This document shows, one piece after another, positions 1 through 5,462 of a stretch of DNA of 8,888 nt. The position numbers were made by a program, and so were the translations under genes. Below the pieces are notes generated by a model. It saw only the letters and a list, made by a program, of their open reading frames with translations, did no database searches and was not told the DNA's origin. This DNA comes from Candidatus Rokuibacteriota bacterium (GTDB taxonomy: Bacteria > Methylomirabilota > Methylomirabilia > Rokubacteriales > JACPHL01). How positions within the stretch are numbered: the first letter of the stretch is position 1; each line of letters opens with the position of its first letter. The stretch spans positions 1 to 8,888 of the forward strand of contig JACPHL010000219.1 of NCBI GenBank assembly GCA_016188625.1, given 5' to 3'.

Positions 1-452
1 GCCAGCTCCGTATGAGCCGGAAGCTGGAGGATGTGGGACACGATCTCTTGAGCGGACTGCCGGCTGATCGGGACGGCGCACCGCGGGCAGTGGGGCTCAC
101 CCGCCCTCGCGAAGAGCACGCGCAGGTAATCGTAGATCTCGGTTTGAGTCGCGACGGTCGATCGGGGGTTGCTGCCGGCCGTCCGCTGCTCGATGGCGAT
201 GGCCGGCGAGAGCCCCTCGATGGACTCGACCTCAGGTTTCTCCAGCCGCTCGAGGAACTGCCGGGCGTACGCCGAGAGACTCTCCACATAGCGGCGCTGC
301 CCCTCGGCGTAGAGGGTGTCGAAGGCCAGCGAGGACTTCCCCGACCCCGAGAGCCCCGTGATCACCACGAGGCGGTCCCGGGGGATCTCGAGGTCGATGT
401 TCTTGAGGTTGTGCTCGCGGGCGCCGCGGACGGCGATCCGATCAGAAGCCAT
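1..452 (-). CDS. uvrA: UvrA, excinuclease ABC subunit A (N-terminal 150 residues, runs off left edge)
   Basis: UvrA is the damage-recognising ABC ATPase of nucleotide excision repair, acting in the cytoplasm with UvrB and UvrC. Translating from the ATG at 452 gives the family N-terminus: [12 protein letters not shown] at residues 9-20, the Walker A loop GLSGSGKSS at 33-41, [20 protein letters not shown] at about 48-67, [12 protein letters not shown] at 79-90 and NPRSTV at 95-100. The first zinc-binding CxxC (CPRC, residues 122-125) is also present. The reading frame is open to the window edge, so about 150 of the usual 900-plus residues are visible. The start is fixed by the match to the family N-terminus. 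Only a weak AGGTAA lies about 9 bases upstream. The preceding small gene stops at 480, 27 bases upstream, so read-through from the toxin-antitoxin-like block is possible. Identification is near certain. Confidence 0.97.
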   Translation of the reverse strand, partial: MASDRIAVRGAREHNLKNIDLEIPRDRLVVITGLSGSGKSSLAFDTLYAEGQRRYVESLSAYARQFLERLEKPEVESIEGLSPAIAIEQRTAGSNPRSTVATQTEIYDYLRVLFARAGEPHCPRCAVPISRQSAQEIVSHILQLPAHTEL

Positions 453-464
453 CAAGGGTTACCT

Positions 465-478
465 GGGGAACTGTCCCC
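465..478. repeat. Perfect short inverted repeat just upstream of uvrA
   Basis: The two arms gggga (465-469) and tcccc (474-478) are perfect complements around a 4-base loop, between the stop of the small acidic gene (480) and the uvrA ATG (452). There is no T-run on either strand, so it is not a standard intrinsic terminator. A heptamer CCCAGGT on the minus strand occurs twice, on either side of the hairpin. It could be a weak hairpin in the uvrA leader or a relic of a dispersed palindromic repeat; the sequence alone does not decide. Confidence 0.4.
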
Positions 479-479
479 G

Positions 480-719
480 TCACGACCTGGGTGGACTGCT
501 TCTTTTCTCCCTCTCCAGCAACAGATTCTCCCAGTCCACGAACGTGAGGTAATCTTGAGGGGTGCTGGTATCACAGTTGTAATTGGCGAAATACGTCTGG
601 AATTGGCCGTGACTCTCCTCGTACGCCTTGATCCGCTGCTCGATCTCCTCGAAGGACAATTTCGAATAATCAACCTCCCAATCGCCCTCTGAACTCTTTA
701 CGATCAGGACACGGCTCAT
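480..719 (-). CDS. Small acidic protein, antitoxin-like partner of the overlapping upstream gene
   Basis: This 79-residue protein starts at an ATG inside the stop of the upstream gene (ATGA, 4-base overlap), so the two are almost certainly co-translated. A short beta-like N-terminus ([18 protein letters not shown]) is followed by a charged helical stretch, [18 protein letters not shown] (about 21-38), and a C-terminal [12 protein letters not shown] (about 60-71). The layout of an EE-rich helix, an aromatic F-x-x-Y segment and a final DWE-type helix is, from memory, like small antitoxins found next to TumE/DUF6516-type toxins. The last residues (KRSSPPRS) look like read-through of non-family sequence. 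Codon use is much less GC-biased than in the genes to the right, suggesting transfer. The protein is very likely real; the antitoxin role is inferred from pairing and overall pattern. Confidence 0.75.
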   Translation of the reverse strand: MSRVLIVKSSEGDWEVDYSKLSFEEIEQRIKAYEESHGQFQTYFANYNCDTSTPQDYLTFVDWENLLLEREKRSSPPRS

Positions 720-1003
720 CCGGTAATCTCCCTTAACGCCGGCAAGATCCGATCGATGACCTCCCGGAGTTCCCTTTCTCCCCGATCTCGATCCTTGTAA
801 GGTGTCGCCAACTTCAGGTGAAAGTGCGGTGCCGGTACGCGTCTCCCCGCTTTGATCTCGTGGCTATCATACCGGGTTTCGTCGTACCAGTCATCAGTCT
901 TCCGATAGAAGTGAATGCGGTATCCGATGATCTCTCCTGTGGTCTGATCCCGCACGGCTACGTTCAGGTACCTCCAGCCGTGGTAGTCTTGCTCCGGTGG
1001 CAT
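716..1003 (-). CDS. Small protein resembling TumE/DUF6516-family toxins
   Basis: The 95-residue protein reads from the ATG at 1003 (MPPEQDYHGWRYLNVAV...) to a TGA at 716-718 that overlaps the next start. Visible motifs are GYRIHFYRK (26-34), a TRYDSH segment (about 43-48), PAPHFHLK with an HxH (about 58-65), and a C-terminal helix ELREVIDRILPALREI. The order YRxxFY, RYDxxH, HxH, PY, then a terminal helix recalls TumE-like (DUF6516) toxins, which carry RYDN and HxH motifs; this is pattern memory, not a search. The open frame continues upstream to 1135, but residues before about 1045 are low-complexity R/G/P read across hicA and hicB, so they are not coding. The bases from 1045 to 1003 (RDYESAGHTASALK) do look protein-like, and a TTG at 1075 could give a longer N-terminus. 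The TGA of the HicA remnant lies two bases before the ATG. Confidence 0.75.
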   Translation of the reverse strand: MPPEQDYHGWRYLNVAVRDQTTGEIIGYRIHFYRKTDDWYDETRYDSHEIKAGRRVPAPHFHLKLATPYKDRDRGERELREVIDRILPALREITG

Positions 1004-1005
1004 CT

Positions 1006-1083
1006 TCAGAGCGCTTGCCGTATGGCCGGCCGATTCATAGTCCCGACCAGCTCGCGGCGGGTGACCGGCCCCCAACTCGGCAT
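1006..1083 (-). pseudogene. hicA: Truncated HicA toxin (25 codons)
   Basis: An ATG at 1083 overlaps the hicB stop as ATGA, the expected position for hicA in a hicB-hicA operon. The first 16 residues, MPSWGPVTRRELVGTM, match the family N-terminus (M-x-x-x-GPVSRRELIRxL in many HicA proteins). The similarity then breaks: nine further residues (NRPAIRQAL) lead to a TGA at 1006-1008. The remainder of the toxin is missing, including the conserved glycine-rich GSH-type region with its catalytic histidine (usual HicA length about 60-80 residues). The next gene starts two bases after the stop. HicA is a double-stranded-RNA-binding mRNA interferase; without the catalytic histidine this remnant cannot act as one. 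It may survive only as a short translated leader linking hicB to the next gene. I read it as a deletion junction between about 1036 and 1050. Confidence 0.7.
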
Positions 1084-1322
1084 CAGCCCGCTTTCTTGAC
1101 CTTGACCTCGATCTTCCCCAGGGGGGGAACCGCAAGCCCTTTAGCCACCCGCACCAACACCCACTCTTCTACCACCTCGGCGAGTTGACTCCGGCACTCC
1201 TCAAGGGTCTCGCCGGTAGCCAGCACGCCCCGAAGGCGCGGGACCTCTCCGCAAAAGGTGCCGTCCTCCAGCTTGTCGTAGCGCGCAATCTTGAGAGCCT
1301 CCTCCACGTATTGTCGAATCAT
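1083..1322 (-). CDS. hicB: HicB-family antitoxin
   Basis: The protein has 79 residues: MIRQYVEEALKIARYDKLED, then GTFCGEVPRLRGVLATGETL, ending in EECRSQLAEVVEEWVLVRVAKGLAVPPLG. This is the classic partial RNase-H fold of HicB (a Y/A-x-x-x-x-DG-x-F-x-x-x-x-P-x-L-x-G-x-x-A-x-G-x-T-x-x-E pattern). The family neutralises the HicA mRNA interferase, and many members also repress their own promoter. A good Shine-Dalgarno-like GGGGGTAAG lies just before the ATG at 1322. A weak promoter candidate on the same strand is TTGTCT (1393-1398) and AACAAT (1370-1375) with a 17-base spacer. The gene is followed, with ATGA overlap, by a truncated hicA, so the intact antitoxin has lost its cognate toxin here. 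No clear DNA-binding extension is visible at the C-terminus. Family assignment is secure. Confidence 0.9.
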   Translation of the reverse strand: MIRQYVEEALKIARYDKLEDGTFCGEVPRLRGVLATGETLEECRSQLAEVVEEWVLVRVAKGLAVPPLGKIEVKVKKAG

Positions 1323-1365
1323 GGCCTTACCCCCTACACTCCGAACTCACCGTGCTGGTACCGGA

Positions 1366-2884
1366 CTACATTGTTGACGAAGTCGGCGGGGAAGACAACC
1401 CCTCGGCGTGGAGCTCGAGGAAGGCGCGGGCCGGCGGGCTCCGCCGGGAGGGGCGGGGGGCGGCCGAGAGGAGCCAGGCGCCGAGGGCGTTGGCCGGCGC
1501 CGCGACCAGCGCGGGCCAGCGCGTCAGGACCGGGAGCGACTCTTCGCGGCCGGCGATGAGACCCGCCAGGGCCAGGGCCACGAAGACCGCGAGCCCGATC
1601 CCGAGCCCGCCAGCCGCCCCACGGCGCCTGACGGGCAAGCAGGAGGGAGAGCCCGAGGGCCAGCATGACGACCCAGCGCGCCGAGGCCTCGCCCCCGCGG
1701 AGATCCCGCATCCAGCTCAGGCGGACCGCCTCGAGGGCCGCCAGCCCGGCGGCGAGGAACCCGCCCCCGATCCCGGCGAAGGCGAGGAGCGCGAGCAGCT
1801 CGCCCCAGCCCTCCCCCACGCTCGCCAGCGCGGGGAGCGCCAACGGCTCCAGACCGTCGATCCCGCCCAGGTAGACCTCCGGCGCGAGCCAGGCGGCGTA
1901 AAGCGCCCAGAGCTGGAGGGCGAGGAGCAGCAGGGCCAGGAGCAGCGCGGCACACCGGACCGCGCGGAGGGCGAGCCCGGGGCCGGCGCCGAGGAGGGCG
2001 AGCAGAGGGGGGAGCCCGAGCCCGCCGAGGAGGAGGGTGGCGGCGAGCCCGCCGAGGCGGCGCCCGGTCGCGCCGCGCGGGGTCTCGGGCACCGCCCAGT
2101 CCGGCCCGGTCGGCGGGGCGCCGGGGATCGCCCTCCCGGGCTCGAAGCGGAGGACAAGGCCGTTCGGGACGAGCAGACGATCCCCCGCTCTCACGGCCAG
2201 CTCGAGACCCGAATCCACGTCCTGCGCGACCTCCCCGCCCTCCCATAGCCGCACGACCACCCTCCCCTGCCCGCCGAACCGCACCCGCTGCTCCTCGCCG
2301 ATGGCCAGGGTCAGGATCGGCTCCACGCCGTGGATCGCCCGCCCCTCGATGACCCAGGGGCTCGTCGGCGAGAAGGCGAAGCGGGCTTGCGAGGCCACCC
2401 GGTCCCAGACCCTGGGCCAGACCGGATCGGTGGCGACCAGCAGCGCGGCGAGCGGCAGGAGGAGCCCGGCCATCAGGACGACCGCCCCGCCGGCCCCGGC
2501 GACCCGGCGAAGGCCCGGCCGGAGGTCCAGGACGAGCAGGGCCCCGGCCCCGAGGGCGGCGACCGTCAGGGGCCAGCCGGTCCAGCGCCCGGCCTCCCGG
2601 AGCGCCGCGAGCTGGGCCCAGAGGAAGAGCAGGGTGACAGCAAGGGCCACCGCTCCCAGCAGCCGCCCCGCCCGCCAGCCGAAGCGGTGGTGGAGGAGGT
2701 CGCCCGCGGTCCGGCCGCGAAGCCGCCCCCAGGGGTCCGCCAGCCACGCCCCCGCGAGGAGGAAGCCGGCGAAGGCGACGAGGGGGAGCCAGAGCCCCAG
2801 GGTCCCCTGGGTGAGCAGGGCCGGGCCGATGGCGAAGACGAGGGCCGGCGAGAGCCAGATGGCCGTCAGGGCGATCGCGGTCAC
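1366..2884 (-). CDS. ActP-like sodium:solute symporter (SSS/SLC5 family), divergent, interrupted by a frameshift
   Basis: The GTG at 2884 opens a very hydrophobic protein. Membrane helices are visible at about residues 1-25, 31-50, 74-95, 104-121, 128-151, 276-300, 306-332, 360-388 and 404-420. Traces of the SSS family include TAGDLLHHRFG (59-69), followed by LLFLWAQL. LLLGGLGLPPLLALLGA sits where ActP-like proteins have a G-x-x-x-LPHILMRF motif, and FAGIGGGFLAAGLAALEAVR (369-388) resembles ActP helix 8. Such proteins import acetate or other short acids with sodium. At the C run 1617-1620 the frame breaks. Unshifted, the protein turns into R/P/G-rich sequence ending at 1334; after loss of one G it continues as AAGGLGIGLAVFVALALAGL and stops at 1366-1368, giving about 505 residues. 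Residues 152-275 form a non-membrane insertion. A small two-helix protein directly upstream fits the DUF485/ActP arrangement. Substrate is unknown. Confidence 0.6.
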
Positions 2885-2887
2885 CCG

Positions 2888-3142
2888 TCACTCCGCCGGC
2901 GACGGGGGAAGGCCGACCAGCAGGAGGCCGAGCCCGATCAGGTAGGCGACCAGGCCGCCGACCCACCAGGCGAGGGCCACCCCCAGGACCCGGACCGTCC
3001 CCGGACCCGCCGGGGCGAGGAGGAGCGCCGCCACGCCCGCGAGGAGCAGGAGGAGGACGGCCGTGAGCCCCAGGGCCCGCCACCGTCGCGCCCGGATCGC
3101 GCGTCGGGGGTCGGCGGCGAGCCTGCGGGGAGCCGAAGGCAC
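2888..3142 (-). CDS. Small two-helix membrane protein, DUF485/DUF4212-like symporter partner
   Basis: The GTG at 3142 shares its G with the TAG stop of the IclR gene (TAGTG), and the TGA at 2888-2890 lies three bases before the GTG of the symporter. The 84-residue product has a basic N-terminus (RRLAADPRRAIRARRWR) and two hydrophobic helices at about 24-42 (LGLTAVLLLLLAGVAALLL) and 53-76 (VLGVALAWWVGGLVAYLIGL). Size, topology and position fit the small subunits (DUF485, as YjcH; or DUF4212) encoded directly before ActP-type sodium:solute symporters. The sequence is too generic to choose between these families, and the call rests mainly on context. The start is supported by the overlap and by the absence of another plausible start nearby. 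Confidence 0.7.
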   Translation of the reverse strand: MPSAPRRLAADPRRAIRARRWRALGLTAVLLLLLAGVAALLLAPAGPGTVRVLGVALAWWVGGLVAYLIGLGLLLVGLPPSPAE

Positions 3143-3945
3143 TAGGCGGGGATCAGGTTGTAGCCGAGGCGGGCCGCGACCTGCTGGGCGGCGGTCTTGA
3201 CCAGCGGGACCAGCTCCCCTTCCAGCCGCTCCAGGCTGAGCCGGGCAGCGGGCCCCACGAGCCCGATCCCGCCGACCACGCGCTTGGTGTAGTCGCGGAT
3301 CGGGACCGCGACGCCGCGCACCCCGACGTCGCACTCCTCGTCCTCGAGGGCGTACTCCTGGGCCGCCACCTGGGCAAGGTGGTCGGCGAGCCGCGCCGGA
3401 TCGGTCAGGGTCCGGGGGGTCGGGGCGGCGAGGTCGCCCTTGCCGAGGAGCTCCTGGAGCTCCTCCTGGGCCTTGAAGGCGAGCTGCACCTTGCCGAGGG
3501 CGGTGGCGTGCGCGGGCAGCCGGGCCCCGAGGCGGGAGACCGCCCGCACCGCGTGGGTGGTCTCGACCATGTCCGCGTAGACGACCCAGCGCTCCTGGAG
3601 GACGCCGAGGTAGGCGCTCTCGTTCGCCTGCCGCGCCAGCTCTTCGAGGGAGGGGCGGGCTTGCTTGCGAAGGCCGAGGTGGTGGAGGAAGACGTGCCCG
3701 GCCTCGAGGGCCTTGATCCCGAGGCGGTAGTTGCCGGTCTCCTTGTCCTGCTCGACATACCCCCGGGTCTCGAGGGTGGCGAGCAGGCGAAACACGTTGT
3801 TCTTGTGGAGCTTGAGCTTTCGGGACAGCTCCGTGACCCCGAGCTCCTCCTCCTGGACGGTGAAGGCCTCCAGGATGTCCAGGGCCCGGCTGACCGACTG
3901 GATCAGGTAATCGGCTTTGGCCTTCTTCACGGGCCTCCTCGCCAT
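3142..3945 (-). CDS. IclR-family transcriptional regulator
   Basis: The 267-residue protein starts at the ATG at 3945 (MARRPVKKAKADYLIQSVSR), with a purine-rich GAAGGGTGGCGGGG upstream. The N-terminal winged helix-turn-helix spans about 14-75: SVSRALDILEAF, then GVTELSRKLKLHKNNVFRLL and GYVEQDKETGNYRLG. The effector-binding domain follows (about 90-265), with family signatures LPAHATALGKVQLA, EECDVGVRGVAVPIRD and VVGGIGLVGPAARLS. Family members are usually effector-responsive repressors or activators of nearby catabolic and transport genes. It is the first gene of an apparent operon with the small membrane protein and the ActP-like symporter, so it probably controls uptake of the symporter substrate as well as itself. 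The frame extends upstream to an ATG at 3999, but that would place coding sequence over the promoter and operator described below, so I prefer 3945. Confidence 0.93.
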   Translation of the reverse strand: MARRPVKKAKADYLIQSVSRALDILEAFTVQEEELGVTELSRKLKLHKNNVFRLLATLETRGYVEQDKETGNYRLGIKALEAGHVFLHHLGLRKQARPSLEELARQANESAYLGVLQERWVVYADMVETTHAVRAVSRLGARLPAHATALGKVQLAFKAQEELQELLGKGDLAAPTPRTLTDPARLADHLAQVAAQEYALEDEECDVGVRGVAVPIRDYTKRVVGGIGLVGPAARLSLERLEGELVPLVKTAAQQVAARLGYNLIPA

Positions 3946-3968
3946 CCCCCGCCACCCTTCTGGCAGGC

Positions 3969-3991
3969 AACATTTATGATAAACCAATGTT
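3969..3991. promoter_or_regulatory. Inverted repeat, probable IclR operator
   Basis: The perfect arms aacatt (3969-3974) and aatgtt (3986-3991) flank an 11-base centre. Inside lies a second palindrome, TTTATGATAAA (3973-3983). The element covers the -10 and predicted start site of the IclR promoter, which is where an autorepressor would bind. That IclR proteins bind short AT-rich palindromes near their own promoter is established for the family; that this one does is inference. Confidence 0.5.
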
Positions 3992-4004
3992 ATATGCATG
4001 TCAA
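3976..4004 (-). promoter_or_regulatory. Sigma70-type promoter of the IclR-symporter operon
   Basis: On the minus strand a perfect -35 TTGACA (4004-3999) is separated by exactly 17 bases from a -10 TATCAT (3981-3976, five of six matches). Transcription would start near 3969, giving a leader of roughly 25 bases before the ATG at 3945. The segment is strikingly AT-rich in a very GC-rich background. It is among the clearest promoters in the window, though assigned by eye. Confidence 0.7.
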
Positions 4005-4158
4005 TCCAAGACTTAGGGCCGCTGGCCGTCGACCGGGAAGGGCCTTTGGGCCGGCTCCCGCCCGGGGCGACGGCGCCGGGCTCGGCAGGAGTTCGATCTA
4101 AACCGCGTTCTGAGACGGCGATGCAGCACCGAGGGTGCAGGGCACGGAGCGAGCGAGC

Positions 4159-4187
4159 TTGCCCCCGGACGGCGCCTTGAGTATCCT
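4159..4187 (+). promoter_or_regulatory. Candidate promoter of the PIG-L/M28 gene set
   Basis: TTGCCC (4159-4164) and TATCCT (4182-4187) each match the sigma70 consensus at four of six positions, with an ideal 17-base spacer. The predicted start near 4194 would leave only about nine bases before the ATG at 4203. No Shine-Dalgarno sequence is visible there, so the message would be nearly leaderless. The rest of the 257-base intergenic region (3946-4202) shows only a small 5-base-stem hairpin (4126-4138). Weak evidence, by eye. Confidence 0.25.
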
Positions 4188-4202
4188 CGGCGGTAACGGC
4201 CT

Positions 4203-4922
4203 ATGGGAGCGCGAGCACGGGGCGGGGCGGGGGTCGGGCGCGTCCTGGTCGTCGTCGCCCATCCCGACGACGCCGAGTTCGGGTGCGCGGGGAGCGTCGC
4301 CCACTGGATTCGCGAGGGCCGCCAGGTCGCCTATCTGGTCGCGACGACCGGCGACAAGGGCTCCGACGACCCGGCGATGACCTCGGAGCGCCTGGCGACG
4401 ATCCGCGAGGCGGAGCAGCTCCGGGCGACCCAGGTCCTCGGGGTGGACCCGGTCATCTTCCTCCGCTATCCCGACGGCGAGCTCGAGGATACCCGGGAGT
4501 TCCGGCGGGGGGTGGTCCGGGCGATCCGGCGTTTTCGGCCCGAGCGGCTCGTGACCACGACCCCGCTCCCGACCCTGAACCTCTACGCCGGCCACCGCGA
4601 CCACCGGACGGCCGGCCGGGTCGCCCTCGATGCGGTCTATCCCTACGCGCGCGACCACCTCCACTTCCCCGAGCTCCTGGCCGAGGGGCTGGCCCCCCAC
4701 AAGGTCCTCGAGGTCTACCTGATGGGCCACGACGAGCCCGACCTCTGGGTGGACATCTCCGAGACCCTGGAGCTCAAGCTCAAGGCCCTCCGCTGCCACG
4801 CGAGCCAGTTCTCCGACCCGGAGGCGGTGGAGGCCCGCGTCCGCCAGCGCGCCGCCGAGCTCGGCCAGGCCAAGGGGATCGCCTGGGCCGAGGCCTTCAA
4901 ACGGATCCAGCTTCCCCGCTGA
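4203..4922 (+). CDS. PIG-L/LmbE-family zinc-dependent deacetylase
   Basis: The 239-residue protein carries the family hallmarks. RVLVVVAHPDDAEFGCAG (residues 13-30) contains the H-P-D-D motif (H20 and D23 as zinc ligands, D22 as probable general base), and AGHRDHRTAGR (129-139) supplies the third zinc ligand, probably H134. Other typical parts are TTGDKGSDDP (48-57), REAEQLRATQVLGV (68-81) and FLRYPDGEL (86-94). The family removes N-acetyl groups from amino sugars such as GlcNAc-inositol, bacillithiol or mycothiol precursors, or lipid-linked sugars. The substrate here cannot be told, since no thiol-biosynthesis gene is nearby. An in-frame TAA at 4194-4196, nine bases upstream, forces the ATG at 4203. 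No clear ribosome binding site precedes it. It leads the rightward set and ends 12 bases before the next gene. Confidence 0.93.
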   Translation: MGARARGGAGVGRVLVVVAHPDDAEFGCAGSVAHWIREGRQVAYLVATTGDKGSDDPAMTSERLATIREAEQLRATQVLGVDPVIFLRYPDGELEDTREFRRGVVRAIRRFRPERLVTTTPLPTLNLYAGHRDHRTAGRVALDAVYPYARDHLHFPELLAEGLAPHKVLEVYLMGHDEPDLWVDISETLELKLKALRCHASQFSDPEAVEARVRQRAAELGQAKGIAWAEAFKRIQLPR

Positions 4923-4934
4923 GCCGAGCGCGCG

Positions 4935-5462
4935 ATGGGAAATCCGCGGGGGAGAGGGCGTGAGCGCGGGGGGGTGAGCGGCCTTCGGCTGCTCGGCGCG
5001 GGGACGGTCGCCTTCACCGCCACCGGGTTGGGCGCCCTCCTCCTCTGGGGGAATCCCCTGACCTGGCGGCTGATCCTCACCCCCGAGTTCGGCCAGAGCG
5101 ACAAGCTCCTGGCCGTCTGGCTCTACCTCCCGCCCCGCCCCAAGCTCGATCTCTGGCGCCGGGAGGCCTTCCCCTCGGCGGGCCAGCTCCAGATGGCGGC
5201 CCTCCTCTACCTCCTGACCCTCGCCCACGCGTGGGTCTACGGGGTGATCCGCACGGCGCTCCCCGGCGAGGGGTGGCGGAAGGGGATCGGGTTCGGGGCG
5301 GGGATCTGGCTCTTCGCCTACGTCTTCTTCGAGCTCTTCACCCCGTTCAATCTCTTCGGCGAGCCGCTCCACCTCCTGGCCTACCAGCTCGCCCTCTGGC
5401 TCGGCGTGGCCCTGATCGAGGGGTGCGCCATCGCCGCCGTCGTCGAGGCCCGGGAGCGGTGA
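4935..5462 (+). CDS. Unrecognised four-helix membrane protein
   Basis: The 175-residue protein does not match a family I can name. It has a basic glycine-rich start (MGNPRGRGRERGG) and helices at about 18-38, 84-107, 115-137 and 145-169. A polar stretch (41-80) after the first helix contains LILTPEFGQSDKLLAVWLYL. The later helices contain HAWVYGVIRTALPGEGWRKG and FFELFTPFNLFGEPLHLL, rich in aromatic and polar residues, which suggests a defined fold rather than a random hydrophobic frame. An alternative GTG start at 4974 (residue 14), in a G-rich stretch, would begin closer to the first helix. The gene lies 12 bases after the PIG-L stop, and its TGA overlaps the GTG of the peptidase gene by four bases (GTGA), so it is probably translated together with its neighbours. 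Function unknown. Confidence 0.75.
   Translation: MGNPRGRGRERGGVSGLRLLGAGTVAFTATGLGALLLWGNPLTWRLILTPEFGQSDKLLAVWLYLPPRPKLDLWRREAFPSAGQLQMAALLYLLTLAHAWVYGVIRTALPGEGWRKGIGFGAGIWLFAYVFFELFTPFNLFGEPLHLLAYQLALWLGVALIEGCAIAAVVEARER

Noticed and set aside
452-673. Minus-strand open frame whose TGA overlaps the uvrA ATG.
   Set aside because: It is shifted relative to the 480-719 gene, its product is S/R-rich and featureless, and the 480-719 frame has natural protein composition and start/stop coupling.
12-692. Plus-strand open frame of 226 codons opposite uvrA and the small acidic gene.
   Set aside because: It is the antisense of clearly recognisable UvrA and has no family features of its own.
1004-1135. 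N-terminal extension of the 95-residue protein to the ATG at 1135.
   Set aside because: Most of the added residues are R/G/P-rich and would be read across hicA and hicB in another frame; the ATG at 1003 is simpler, though part of the segment near 1010-1045 could belong.
1352-3145. Long plus-strand open frames (1352-2248, 2037-2945, 2330-3145) and a minus frame at 1524-3083.
   Set aside because: They are shadows of the symporter and small membrane protein, with P/G/R/E-rich low-complexity products typical of very GC-rich DNA.
2888-3973. A 361-codon minus-strand frame spanning the IclR gene.
   Set aside because: Only its last 84 codons (from GTG 3142) encode a plausible protein; the rest is an out-of-frame read of IclR.
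4126-4138. Hairpin gcacc-gag-ggtgc in the divergent intergenic region.
   Set aside because: A five-base stem with a three-base loop is expected by chance in GC-rich DNA and sits at no informative position.
4098-5372. A 424-codon minus-strand frame opposite the PIG-L and membrane protein genes.
   Set aside because: It is antisense to a PIG-L protein with complete zinc motifs, and its composition is that of a GC-driven shadow.
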